From Gemmatimonas sp. UBA7669 (lineage in GTDB: Bacteria; Gemmatimonadota; Gemmatimonadetes; Gemmatimonadales; Gemmatimonadaceae), in contig NZ_DLHL01000043.1 in NCBI RefSeq assembly GCF_002483225.1, forward strand, positions 1 to 64,000: 64,000 bases of DNA, given 5' to 3'. Position numbers and translations under genes: made by a program. Positions 35,120 through 44,126 of this stretch are shown here, piece by piece. The notes under the pieces were generated by a model. That model had not been told where the DNA came from. It saw nothing but the letters and a program-made list of their open reading frames with translations, and searched no databases. Numbering within the stretch: position 1 is the first letter of the stretch; each line of letters begins with the position of its first letter.

Positions 35120-36466
35120 ATGCGTCATACACCACCCGTGCTCTGGACCAAGGGGACACTGCTGACCCCGCATCACCTGCAGGCGCAGGATCGGCATCAT
35201 GAAGACGCGCTCGCGTTTCAGGTGGGTGCCCTGGCCTTCTGCCCGTGGGGCCTGAGTGCGGTGCAGTTCGATCTCGACGCGCTGCCGGGCGGCACCCTGG
35301 TAGTCCATGCCGTGGCCGGTCGTTTTCCCGACGGGCTGCTGTTCGATGCGCCGCTGGCCGGTCCAACCCCACCACCGCGCAGCGTGGACTCGATCTTTGC
35401 GCCGGATCAACGTTATCTGCAGGTGTTCATCGCCGTGCCCGAGTACCGGCCCGGCGCCCGCAATGTGGCACCATTGGGTGATGCGCTCCCCACGCGGTGG
35501 CAGGCGGCCGAGCATCTGGTGCGCGACGAGACCACCGGTCTGACGGAGCGGCCCATCCAGGTGGCGCCGCCCAGTTTGCGCCTGATTGTGGAGGGGGAGA
35601 GCCTTGAGGGCTACACGACCATGCCCATTGCCCGGCTCGAGCGATCGTCGACCGGTGAGATCGGCCTTGATCGCAGCTACGTGCCCCCTCTGCTCGACGT
35701 GGCCGCCAACGAGTGGCTCGTCGCGCTGGCCCGGCGTCTGGTGGAACGGCTGTCGGCGCGTAGCGCCGCCCTGTCGGGCAGTCGCCGTCAGCGCAATCAG
35801 GATCTGGCCGACTTCTCCGTGGCCGACGTGGGCAGCTTCTGGCTGCTGTACACGATCAACACGCACCTGCCCATTATCCGCCACCTGCAGGAGGTGCGGC
35901 GCGGACATCCGGCGCAGTTGTGGGAGGCCATGTTGGCGCTGGTGGGTGCCCTCTCGGCGTTCGCGCCCCAGGCCGATGCGCGCACCTTACCCACCTACGA
36001 CCACCTGCGGCTGGGTGACGGGTTTGCGGAGCTCGAGCGTCGGCTCTACGCCCTGCTCGACGGCGCGGTGGTGGACAGTGCGGTGTCGCTGCCGCTCAAG
36101 GCGGTCCGGCCCACCCTGCACGCCGTGGCGCTCGATCAGCCGCAGTGGCTGGAGGCGCCGCAGTGGTTTCTGGCCGTGTCGGCGCCCCTTCGGCAGCAGG
36201 AGCTGATTCCCAAGGTGCTGCAGGGTTGCAAGGTGGGGTCGGCCGATGTGGTTGACACCCTGATCCGCCAGGCGCTGCCGGGTATCGAGCTGGCGCACGT
36301 GTCCGCGCCGCCTCCGGCCGTCCCGGTGAAGCTGGACTTCCAATACTTCGCCATCCGCAAGGCTGGCGCGGCCTGGGACGCCATTGCGCGGGCGCGCAAT
36401 CTGGCGGTGTATGTGCCGGCCGAGTTGGTGGACGCGCGCTTTGAGCTGGTGATCGTGTTGCGCTAG
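35120..36466 (+). CDS. tssK: T6SS baseplate adaptor TssK, copy 1
   Basis: 448 aa. TssK connects the baseplate to the TssJLM membrane complex. The start ATG 35120 gives MRHTPPVLWTKGTLLTPHHLQAQDRHHEDAL (read in parts), matching the family's opening W-x-x-G-x-x-L-x-P-x-H-x-Q. LRLIVEGESLEGYTTMPIARLE and DRSYVPPLLDV are the shell-domain signatures; PTYDHLRLGDGF and the C-terminal head (KLDFQYFAIRKAGAAWDAI...NLAVYVPAEL) are intact. It differs from the second tssK at 38.4 kb and diverges from tssB. Confidence 0.92.
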   Translation: MRHTPPVLWTKGTLLTPHHLQAQDRHHEDALAFQVGALAFCPWGLSAVQFDLDALPGGTLVVHAVAGRFPDGLLFDAPLAGPTPPPRSVDSIFAPDQRYLQVFIAVPEYRPGARNVAPLGDALPTRWQAAEHLVRDETTGLTERPIQVAPPSLRLIVEGESLEGYTTMPIARLERSSTGEIGLDRSYVPPLLDVAANEWLVALARRLVERLSARSAALSGSRRQRNQDLADFSVADVGSFWLLYTINTHLPIIRHLQEVRRGHPAQLWEAMLALVGALSAFAPQADARTLPTYDHLRLGDGFAELERRLYALLDGAVVDSAVSLPLKAVRPTLHAVALDQPQWLEAPQWFLAVSAPLRQQELIPKVLQGCKVGSADVVDTLIRQALPGIELAHVSAPPPAVPVKLDFQYFAIRKAGAAWDAIARARNLAVYVPAELVDARFELVIVLR

Positions 36467-36476
36467 ATCAGCCGGT

Positions 36477-38138
36477 CTATGGTTTGACCTGGGGCGCCGA
36501 GACCTTGGGAGCCGACGGCAGTGTGGGCTTGGTGGGGACCGGTTTGCGGAGGACAAATACCACCACAATGACCGCCAGCAGAATGACTGCGTTGACGATG
36601 AGGATGAGCGCCATGGGCACACGGCGCTTGGCCGGCGCCGCGGCGGCCGGCTTGGCGGGCGCCGCCGGTGCGTCGGCCACAACCGGCGCCGGGGCGCGGC
36701 TGATCATGCGCGTGAAATCGCTCGGCCCCTGCGCAGAAGCTGGGGGGGCCGCGCCGCCCAGCGGAGAGAGGGGGGTGGCACTGCCACCCTGCGCAAAAAT
36801 GGGCGGCGGCAGAATGGAGGGCGGTTCACCCATGCCAGGCATGGGCGCGGCCAATGGGGTGACTGGGGCGACCGGAGCGGTTGGCGGGGGAGAAAGAGGC
36901 AGCGGCGCGGCCCCGTAACTGCCGGCCGGCGCCGTCCCGGCTGGTGCTGATGGCGGGTTGCCGAACAGTGGGGAGGGCTGCTGCGCAGCCGGACTCCAAC
37001 TGGATGGTTGGTTCGGCTGTGAACTGACTGGGGCGTGGAATGACGGCGCTGCGGGTGGGGCAGACGGCGGCGCCACCGGTGAGGGCGGCATGGTGGCCGG
37101 CATGGGCGCTGCCGTGGACGGCGCGGAGAACATGCGGGTGAACTCGCCCGGCGCGGTGGCTGGCGCCGCCGCAGGAGGTATTGGAGCCGACGGCACGCTG
37201 GGTGCTGCCGCGCCTGGGGCCGGCACAGCGGGAGCCGGCTGGGGCGGCGTGTCGAAACGGGGTGGTGGGATAATGACGGGTGCGACCTGGGAAATCCGCA
37301 GGCTCGGGGGCTCGGGGGAGGGGGCGGCAGGCGCCGCGGGCGCTTGGGCGGCTGGCGCCGAAACAGCGGGAGCCGGGACGACAGGAGCCGGAACGGCAGG
37401 AGCGGCGGGTTCGGGTGCCGGAACCGACGGGGCACCGAACATCTGGGTGAAGGCGCCGGGGGCCGGGGCGGCGGCAGGCGGTGAAACAGCGGGAGCCGGT
37501 ACGACGGGAGCCGGTACGACGGGAGCCGGTACGACGGGAGCTGGTACGACAGGAGCCGGGACAACGGGAGCCGCGGGTTCGGGTGCCGGAACGGACGGGG
37601 CACCAAACATCTGCGTGAACGCGCCAGGTGCTGGCGCTGCCGGGGCCGGGGCTACTGGGGTCCTCTCAGTCGGAACGGCCTCGTTTGCATGCGGCGGGGT
37701 TGCAAGTGCCCGCAAAGTGTCCTGTAACTGCTCCGTTCGTGGCCTGATTTCCTCGTCCACGACAGGTACAGAAAACGCCGCGGGCGGTTCAGCGGCCGGT
37801 GCCGCCGGTGCCGCCGGTGCCGCCGGTGCCGACGGCGCCACCGGACCCGCCTTGGCCAACAGCCAGCCGGGAAACGACTGCAGGCCGGCCAGAAACTCGG
37901 TCACAATCGCAAAACCCGACGGCAGCGTGGCGGTCTCGAGAATGCGGTTCTTGTCCGGTCCCGAAAGCCGGCTGAGCTGCACTCGCAGGCGGTCCACATC
38001 ATCGGGACCGGCCGCGTCGGCCAGATGCACCATGACCACGCGGCCGGTGGCCAGCTCCTGCGCATTGTGCGTGCGGATGCCGTCAGCCACGGCCACACAC
38101 TTGAGCAGGCGGTACCGGGTATTGAAATCGTCGCTCAT
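36477..38138 (-). CDS. Tail-anchored Pro/Ala-rich protein with kinase-N-lobe-like head and four FTxM[FI] motifs
   Basis: 553 aa from the ATG at 38138 (a GTG 36 bases upstream is possible). Residues about 5-95 (FNTRYRLLKCVAVADG, TGRVVMVHL, SGFAIVTEFL) resemble the N-lobe of a Hanks kinase but lack the Lys and the catalytic lobe. A 400-residue Pro/Ala/Val-rich region then carries four copies of one motif: GAFTQMFGAPS (172-182 and 228-238), GEFTRMFSAPS (331-341) and SDFTRMISRAP (473-483). A single membrane segment near 507-530 and a short Pro/Lys tail follow, so the bulk faces the cytoplasm. It lies inside the T6SS cluster, opposite in strand to both tssK genes. Function unknown; a membrane-tethered interaction scaffold is my inference. 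Confidence 0.7.
   Translation of the reverse strand: MSDDFNTRYRLLKCVAVADGIRTHNAQELATGRVVMVHLADAAGPDDVDRLRVQLSRLSGPDKNRILETATLPSGFAIVTEFLAGLQSFPGWLLAKAGPVAPSAPAAPAAPAAPAAEPPAAFSVPVVDEEIRPRTEQLQDTLRALATPPHANEAVPTERTPVAPAPAAPAPGAFTQMFGAPSVPAPEPAAPVVPAPVVPAPVVPAPVVPAPVVPAPAVSPPAAAPAPGAFTQMFGAPSVPAPEPAAPAVPAPVVPAPAVSAPAAQAPAAPAAPSPEPPSLRISQVAPVIIPPPRFDTPPQPAPAVPAPGAAAPSVPSAPIPPAAAPATAPGEFTRMFSAPSTAAPMPATMPPSPVAPPSAPPAAPSFHAPVSSQPNQPSSWSPAAQQPSPLFGNPPSAPAGTAPAGSYGAAPLPLSPPPTAPVAPVTPLAAPMPGMGEPPSILPPPIFAQGGSATPLSPLGGAAPPASAQGPSDFTRMISRAPAPVVADAPAAPAKPAAAAPAKRRVPMALILIVNAVILLAVIVVVFVLRKPVPTKPTLPSAPKVSAPQVKP
37491..37572. repeat. 15-bp minisatellite encoding Val-Val-Pro-Ala-Pro
   Basis: About five and a half tandem copies of a 15-mer (GGAGCCGGTACGACG and single-base variants) inside the Pro/Ala-rich gene. 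Each unit encodes VVPAP on the minus strand. A shorter, more diverged run occurs near 37366-37405. The unit is a multiple of three, so copy changes only alter linker length. Confidence 0.85.
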
Positions 38139-38372
38139 GTCGAGGCGGTCGGTGGGAAGGGCGTCGTCGGCCACGACGCGACAACCGTCACGCCGATGTA
38201 TTCTTCAATTGTTCACGCCGCGCTGGTCACGCGCAACGGACCGTGCGCGTCCTGTGTGTGCTGCCGTCTCTCCAGTGGTTCGCCCCGCTGGTCCCGCCGA
38301 GTCTCTGTTCGCCCCGCCTCGTCTCGCCTGTGCCATGGAGTGTCTCTTGCCCGTCGTTCCGGAGTCGTGTCC

Positions 38373-39749
38373 GTGCCGCTGACGTCACCGCCCGCCCGCC
38401 GCGTGGTGTGGGAGGACGGCATGCACCTCACTCCGCAGCACTTTCAGGCCCAGCGGCGCTATCACGAAGACCAGATGGCCCGCGCGCTTACGGTGCTGCA
38501 CCCTTTCGCGTATGGCCTGGCCGCGCTCCAGGTGGACCATGACGCCCTGCAGAATGGGGCGCTGGCCGTGTTGTCGGCGCGGGGCACCCTGCCCGACGGG
38601 ACGGTCTTTCACCTGCCTGACGCCGACAGTCCGCCGGCGCCGCTCGATGTTGCCGCGCACTTCTCGCCCACGCGGGATGCGCACGTGGTGTATCTCACGC
38701 TGCCGCCCTGGCGCGCCGACAGCGCCAATCTGGTAGACCCGACGTTTGGCGGTGAGGCGCGATTCCGGGTGGACGAAGACATCGTCGTCGACGAGTCCAC
38801 GGGCGATGACCCGGTGCCGGTCAAGTTCGCGTCCCGCAACTTTCAGTTGCACTTCGACGACGCGCTGCCTGCCGACCATGTGTTGCTGCCCTTGCTGCGC
38901 ATCGTGCGCGACGGTCGCGGACAGTACCAGCTCGATGCGCGCTTTGTACCGCCCACCCTGCACCTCTCGGCGAGTGAACGACTGCTTTCACTGACGCGCG
39001 AGATCGTCGGGTTGGTGGAGGCGAAGGGTGAAGGGCTGGCCGCCACCCTGGTGCAGGCCACGGCGACAGCGGCCGGTGGAGCCGCGGCCTACGTGGGCAA
39101 CGAACTGGCCACGCGCTGGCTGCTGCATGCCGTGCGTTCGGCCGATGCGCCGCTTCGTCACCTGCTGCTCACACGGCGCGCGCATCCCGAGCAGCTCTAC
39201 ACCGAGCTGGCGCGACTGGCCGGTGCCCTGTGCACCTTCTCCATGTCGAGCCATCCCCGTGACGTGCCACGCTACGATCACGATGCGCTGACCGACACAT
39301 TCGACGCGCTCGAGCGCGCGCTGCGTCAGCATCTCGACGTGGTGATCTCGGCCCGTGCGGTGGTGCTGCCGCTGCAGCGCGTGAGTGATGTGCTGCATAC
39401 CGGCGTGCTGACCGACCCGCGTTGCTTCGAGCCGGGCGTGCGATGGTTTCTCGCGGTGCGCGCCGATGTGGGCAGCGCCGACCTCATCGACCGGGTGCAG
39501 CGCCTGACCAAGACCTGCGCCACCAAGTTCGTGCTGGAGCTCGTGCGCCGCGCCTTCAATGGTCTGGCCACCGAGCATGTGCCGATGCCGCCAGGCGGCC
39601 TCGCACCAAAGCCCGACCTGACCTACTTCGAATTGACGCTCGCCGGGCCCTGCGCCCAGGCACTCACCGAAAGTCGGGAAGTGGGCGTGTATGTCCCCGA
39701 CGCCTTGCCTGGTGCGTACGTCGAACTGGCGCTGCTGCTGCCTTCCTGA
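38373..39749 (+). CDS. tssK: T6SS baseplate adaptor TssK, copy 2
   Basis: 458 aa from a GTG at 38373, preceded by GGAG at eight-base spacing; upstream codons are not protein-like. The N-terminus VVWEDGMHLTPQHFQAQ is the classic TssK opening. VKFASRNFQLHF, DHVLLPLLRIVRDGRGQYQLDARFVPPTL, the helical middle and the C-terminal head (KPDLTYFELTLAGP, REVGVYVPDAL) follow. This copy lies directly before tssL and tssM, the usual position. It shares the family layout but clearly differs in sequence from the copy at 35.1 kb, so the two are not a recent duplication. Confidence 0.92.
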   Translation: MPLTSPPARRVVWEDGMHLTPQHFQAQRRYHEDQMARALTVLHPFAYGLAALQVDHDALQNGALAVLSARGTLPDGTVFHLPDADSPPAPLDVAAHFSPTRDAHVVYLTLPPWRADSANLVDPTFGGEARFRVDEDIVVDESTGDDPVPVKFASRNFQLHFDDALPADHVLLPLLRIVRDGRGQYQLDARFVPPTLHLSASERLLSLTREIVGLVEAKGEGLAATLVQATATAAGGAAAYVGNELATRWLLHAVRSADAPLRHLLLTRRAHPEQLYTELARLAGALCTFSMSSHPRDVPRYDHDALTDTFDALERALRQHLDVVISARAVVLPLQRVSDVLHTGVLTDPRCFEPGVRWFLAVRADVGSADLIDRVQRLTKTCATKFVLELVRRAFNGLATEHVPMPPGGLAPKPDLTYFELTLAGPCAQALTESREVGVYVPDALPGAYVELALLLPS

Positions 39750-39769
39750 ACAGTCTCTGAGGCTTTGCC

Positions 39770-40477
39770 GTGACACTCCCTTCCGCCATGGCGACCGGAC
39801 GCCTGGCTGCCGCGCTGCAGGAACCGCTGACCGCCGTGGTGCGATTGCGCGCCGAACGCCAGCAGGTCCCCGACGGCGCCGCGTTTCGTGCGCAGATGAT
39901 GCAGTTGCTCGCGCGCGCCGAACAGGATGCGTTGGCCATGGGATTCAGTACCCAGGACGCGCGACTGGCCATCTTCGCGGTGGTGGCCTTTCTCGACGAA
40001 ACCGTATTGAACGCGCGAATGGCCACGCTGGCTGATTGGGCGCGTCGCCCGTTGCAGGACGAACTCTTCGGCGGCCACATGGGCGGCGAGTGGTTCTTCC
40101 AGCACATCGATCAGTTGTTTGCGAGGCCCGACGGCGCAGAGCTGGCCGCGTTGCTGGAGGTCTATCAGCTCTGCCTGCTGTTGGGCTTTCGCGGCAAGTT
40201 TGGCGCGGGCGACCACGGCACGCTGCACGCCTACACCACGCGCGTGGCGGAACGCCTGGCACGACTCAGGCAGCACGATGGGGATCTGGCGCCGGCCTGG
40301 CGTCCTCCGCAAGACGCTGTCGATGCGCGCGACCCGTGGCTGCGGCCCTTGGGCATTGGGGCACTGACCACGGTGGTGCTGCTGTTGGCTCTGTGGGGCA
40401 CCTATGCGTGGTCGCTGCGCCGTGGCACCGAGGACGTGCGCGCCCTCGCGCCCGCGTCGACGACCGCTCTCCGCTAA
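39770..40477 (+). CDS. tssL: T6SS inner-membrane protein TssL (DotU/IcmH)
   Basis: 235 aa from a GTG at 39770 (ATG at 39788 as an alternative). The cytoplasmic DotU domain has IFAVVAFLDETVLNAR and WARRPLQDELFGGHMGGEWFF (in parts), followed by LEVYQLCLLLGFRGKFG, the family's best-conserved stretch. One C-terminal membrane segment (about 200-220) anchors it. No peptidoglycan-binding extension is fused. It begins 20 bp after tssK copy 2 and is followed by tssM after 23 bp. Confidence 0.95.
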   Translation: MTLPSAMATGRLAAALQEPLTAVVRLRAERQQVPDGAAFRAQMMQLLARAEQDALAMGFSTQDARLAIFAVVAFLDETVLNARMATLADWARRPLQDELFGGHMGGEWFFQHIDQLFARPDGAELAALLEVYQLCLLLGFRGKFGAGDHGTLHAYTTRVAERLARLRQHDGDLAPAWRPPQDAVDARDPWLRPLGIGALTTVVLLLALWGTYAWSLRRGTEDVRALAPASTTALR

Positions 40478-40500
40478 CCCGCCCCGGACCCCACACGCTC

Positions 40501-43500
40501 ATGTCTGAACGCAAGCCGTATCTGCGCTGGGTGCTGGCCGCGGCCGCCCTGTTGTTGATGGTGTTGCTCATTGTTGTCATCGAACGCACGACCACGCTGG
40601 ACCCCACACAAACGTGGGTGCTGCGCATCGCGTTTGTGTTGCTGGGTCTCGTGCTGGCCGGCGCCTTGCTGTGGTATCTGCGTCCGCAGGATCAGGAGCC
40701 GGTGCTCGATCCGGGAGACGATGTGTTGCTGGCCATCGGTGGCGCGCGGTCGCGGCTGCCACGAGGCAGCTTTGCGTCGCGCGCGATGGTGCTGGTGCTG
40801 GGCCCCGAGGGCAGCGCCAAGACGACGGTGATTTCACGCTCGGGTGGCGATCCGGAACTGCTGGCGGGTGAAGCGCCCACTGGTGTGAACGAAGTCCCGC
40901 CGAGCACCCGCACGGCCAATGTCTGGGCCATGCAGCAGACGCTGTTCACCGAACTGAGCAGCGCGCTGTTGGGTGATGCACCACGCTTTGCGAAGGTCGT
41001 GCGCGCGCTGCGGGCGCCGCGCGTGGCGGCGGCGGTGGGCAAGGGCGCCGCGGCGCCACGTGCCGCGCTGGTGTGTGTGCCCTGTGATCTGTTCTATGCC
41101 GGCGGCAACGGGGAACAGTTGCAGCGTCTCGCGCAGACCATGCGGCAGCGGTTGGCGGAGACGGCTCGTGAGCTCGGCCTGGCACTGCCGGTGTACGTGC
41201 TGTTCACGAAGATGGACCGCATCCCGCACTTCGAGCCCTGGGCCAGCGTGTTCACGAAGGACGAACTGCGCGCGCCACTCGGTGCGTCGTTTGCCTTTGA
41301 TGCGGCCGCCGATTCCGGCAACTACGCCGAACGCCTGGCCCCTCGTGTGGACCGGGCGTTTGCCGATCTCGTGGACTCGCTGGGCACGCGCCGCGTGGAT
41401 GTGCTGGGACGCGAGGCGCAGGTGGATCGGCGCTATGCGTCGTATGAGTTGCCGCGCGAATTGCGCAAGCTGCAGCCGGTGGTGTCGAGTTTCCTGCTCG
41501 AGTTGTGCCGGCCCACGCAGTTGGGCTCGAGCCCTCTGTTGCGCGGTTTCTACTTTACCGGCGCGCGTCCCGTGCTCGTGCGCGATGTGGCGCCCTCGGC
41601 GCCGGCCGCTGCGGCCGCCGCCATGCCGTCGGCGTCGGATGCGACCGGTATCTTCCGTCAGCCCGTCATGGCTGCTGCGGCGCCCGTGGCGAATGCGGCC
41701 GCGAGTGCGCGCAAGGTGCCCGAGTGGGTGTTCCTCGACCGGCTGCTGCGCGAGGTCGTGATGACCGACGGCGGCGCGGCTTCGGTGGCGCGTGGCGGCG
41801 TGCGGGTGCAGCGCACACGGCGCGTGATGCTCGGGACGGCCATCGCAGCCACGGTGCTGCTGCTGGCGGGCGTCACCACTTCGTGGCTCGGTAATCGTGG
41901 CCTGCAGTCTCGGGTGCAGGAGGCCGCAGCCGGTGTGGCGGCGTTGCCCACCGTGCAGTCGGCGCCCGGCACGGTGGCGTTTCCCAGCGAGGAAGCGTTG
42001 ACGCGTCTGGATGCGCTGCGTGCGCTGATGGACAGTGTGCAGCAGTTCGACAGTGCGGGGCCGCCGCTGCGTCTGCGCTTTGGTTTGTGGCGTGGCCCCG
42101 CGCTGGTTGATGCCGCGCGGCCTGTATGGTTTGAGGGCTTCCGCAAACAGCTCTTTGCCGATGCCTGGACCGCGCTCAACGACTCGCTCAAGGCACTGCC
42201 CGATCTGCCCACGGCCAACAACGACTACGCCACCACTTACGGTTGGCTCAAGGCGTATCTCATCACCACCACGACGGCCGACAGCAGCACCGCGGACTTT
42301 CTGGCCCCGGTGCTGCTGCGCAGCTGGCAGCGTGGACTCGAGACCGATGCGAGCGTGACGGAGCTGGCTGACCGCCAGTTCCGCTACTATGCCGCCACGC
42401 TGCCGGTAACCAATCCGTATCCACGTGCCGCCGACGCGGCGGTGGTATCGCATGCGCGCGACTTTCTCTCGCGCTTCACGGGCGCCGAGCAGATCTACGT
42501 GAACATGCTGGGCGCGGCCAACAAGCAGGTGCCGGCCATCAAGATTCCGCAGGAGCCGGGCGTGCTCACCACGACGGCTGAAGTGGCGGGCGCGTTTTCG
42601 TCAGCGGGCGCGACGTTCATGAATGATGCCTTCCGCAACGCCGATCGCTACTTCCAGGGTGAGACCTGGGTGGTGGGTGATGCCACGGCCGCGCGTTCAC
42701 TCGATCGCGATTCGGTCGTGACCTCGCTGCGTGTGCGGTACCGTGAAGACTACGAACGCACCTGGCGTCAGGTGGTGCAGGCCACCACGGTAGTGCGTCC
42801 GTCAACCGTCAAGGATGCCGCCGAACGACTCGACAAGTTGGCCGGTGTGCAGTCGCCCATGCTGCAGGTGCTGCGCACCGTGGCCGTGAACACGGCGGTG
42901 GATTCGCTCATGCGCGTGGCGTTTCAACCGGTGCACGCGGTCACGCCGCCCGAGATCACCGACAAGTTCGTGTCGGAGAAGAATCAGCCGTACATGGATG
43001 GCCTGCTTGGTTTGCAGGGCGCGCTGCTGCAGGTGGCCAACATGCCGCCCGCCACGGACACGCCGAGCACGCAGGCGCTGGTGCAGGCGGCGCAGATGGC
43101 GGCGGGTGATGTGACCAAGGCGCGCGTGGCAGCCAAGCGTGTGTCGCAGAACTTTGACGTGAGCAGTGTGGGTGGTGCGCTGGCGTCACCGGTGGAGCAG
43201 TTGCTGCTCGCGCCCATTACGGGTGCGGAAGCGGTGCTCAAGACCGCGGCGAGTCAGCGTCCGCCGTCGCGCCGCGTGGTGGCAGCGGCGCCCGCGCCGG
43301 CGGCAGGAGGTGGCGGTGGTGGTGGTGGTGGTGGCGGTGCGGCTGCGGAAGCGGCCATTCTGAACGAACGCGGTCGCGCCTTCTGCGCGCGTGTCGATCA
43401 GCTCACCGGCCGCTTCCCGTTCAACCCGTCGGCCACCGCCGATGCCAGCCTGGCTGACGTAAAGGCCATTCTTGCGCCGGGTGAGGGTGAACTGTGGGTG

Positions 43501-44046
43501 TTCCAGCAGGAGCGCCTGCAGCCCTATCTCGAAAAGCAGGGCAACGCCTGGGTGGCCAAGACGGGCGGCAAGCTCGAACTCTCGAAGAGCTTCGTGGACT
43601 TCTTCAATCGTGCTGCTGAGGTGTCGGCGGCGCTGTTTGCCGAAGATCCGAGTACGCCGCAGGTGCGCTGGCTGGCGAGTGGCGTCATTACCGACAACAC
43701 GCCGTTGCTCATCCTGCGCAACAACGGCAAGGAAGCGCGCTTCGACAAGCGGTCCTTCAAGAACGAAGTGGTATGGCCGGCCACCAACGGGCGTGATGCG
43801 CAGTTACAGGCGCAGTTCAAGAAGAACAAGCCCATCACGGTGCGGCAGGGTGGTGGTGACTGGGCCATCTTCCGCCTCGTGGCCGCCGCCGATCAGTTCG
43901 AAGGAGCGAGTGTGACGTGGAATGCCACGGGCAAGGACGCGGAACCGGTGCGCGTGAGCTTCGAGGCCATTCGCCGCGAAGCGTCGAATGTGCTCACGCG
44001 TGGCTGGTTGGGACGCATGAGCTGCGTGGCGCAGGTGACCAAGTAG
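40501..44046 (+). CDS. tssM: T6SS inner-membrane core protein TssM (IcmF)
   Basis: 1181 aa from the ATG at 40501. Two N-terminal membrane segments (about 9-27 and 40-60) precede a cytoplasmic NTPase-like domain with P-loop GPEGSAKTT (101-109). A third membrane segment lies near 440-460 (MLGTAIAATVLLLAGVTTSWL, in part). The long periplasmic part ends in the IcmF C-terminal beta domain (NEVVWPATNGRDAQ, DWAIFRLV). The P-loop has Ala106 where the consensus has Gly. An 11-residue poly-glycine run lies near 936-946. It forms the membrane complex with TssL; a TssJ gene is not found. Confidence 0.94.
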   Translation: MSERKPYLRWVLAAAALLLMVLLIVVIERTTTLDPTQTWVLRIAFVLLGLVLAGALLWYLRPQDQEPVLDPGDDVLLAIGGARSRLPRGSFASRAMVLVLGPEGSAKTTVISRSGGDPELLAGEAPTGVNEVPPSTRTANVWAMQQTLFTELSSALLGDAPRFAKVVRALRAPRVAAAVGKGAAAPRAALVCVPCDLFYAGGNGEQLQRLAQTMRQRLAETARELGLALPVYVLFTKMDRIPHFEPWASVFTKDELRAPLGASFAFDAAADSGNYAERLAPRVDRAFADLVDSLGTRRVDVLGREAQVDRRYASYELPRELRKLQPVVSSFLLELCRPTQLGSSPLLRGFYFTGARPVLVRDVAPSAPAAAAAAMPSASDATGIFRQPVMAAAAPVANAAASARKVPEWVFLDRLLREVVMTDGGAASVARGGVRVQRTRRVMLGTAIAATVLLLAGVTTSWLGNRGLQSRVQEAAAGVAALPTVQSAPGTVAFPSEEALTRLDALRALMDSVQQFDSAGPPLRLRFGLWRGPALVDAARPVWFEGFRKQLFADAWTALNDSLKALPDLPTANNDYATTYGWLKAYLITTTTADSSTADFLAPVLLRSWQRGLETDASVTELADRQFRYYAATLPVTNPYPRAADAAVVSHARDFLSRFTGAEQIYVNMLGAANKQVPAIKIPQEPGVLTTTAEVAGAFSSAGATFMNDAFRNADRYFQGETWVVGDATAARSLDRDSVVTSLRVRYREDYERTWRQVVQATTVVRPSTVKDAAERLDKLAGVQSPMLQVLRTVAVNTAVDSLMRVAFQPVHAVTPPEITDKFVSEKNQPYMDGLLGLQGALLQVANMPPATDTPSTQALVQAAQMAAGDVTKARVAAKRVSQNFDVSSVGGALASPVEQLLLAPITGAEAVLKTAASQRPPSRRVVAAAPAPAAGGGGGGGGGGGAAAEAAILNERGRAFCARVDQLTGRFPFNPSATADASLADVKAILAPGEGELWVFQQERLQPYLEKQGNAWVAKTGGKLELSKSFVDFFNRAAEVSAALFAEDPSTPQVRWLASGVITDNTPLLILRNNGKEARFDKRSFKNEVVWPATNGRDAQLQAQFKKNKPITVRQGGGDWAIFRLVAAADQFEGASVTWNATGKDAEPVRVSFEAIRREASNVLTRGWLGRMSCVAQVTK
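43306..43339 (+). repeat. GGT/GGC trinucleotide run in tssM
   Basis: Eleven consecutive glycine codons, mostly GGT with GGA/GGC at the edges, encode a poly-Gly linker between two periplasmic segments of TssM. The run is in frame, so slippage in steps of three would leave the protein readable. Confidence 0.85.
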
Positions 44047-44069
44047 GCACGTACGACCTCGAAACGTCG

Positions 44070-44102
44070 AACGGGCCCGGTGCACTTGGCATCGGGCCCG
44101 TT
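44070..44102. terminator. Bidirectional terminator between tssM and the kinase gene
   Basis: A perfect 10-bp inverted repeat, AACGGGCCCG / CGGGCCCGTT, with a 13-nt loop lies between the tssM stop and the stop of the convergent kinase gene. A short AA at one side and TT at the other give a weak U tract in each direction. Confidence 0.7.
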
Positions 44103-44126
44103 GTCATGTGATCAACGCCGCGCGCT

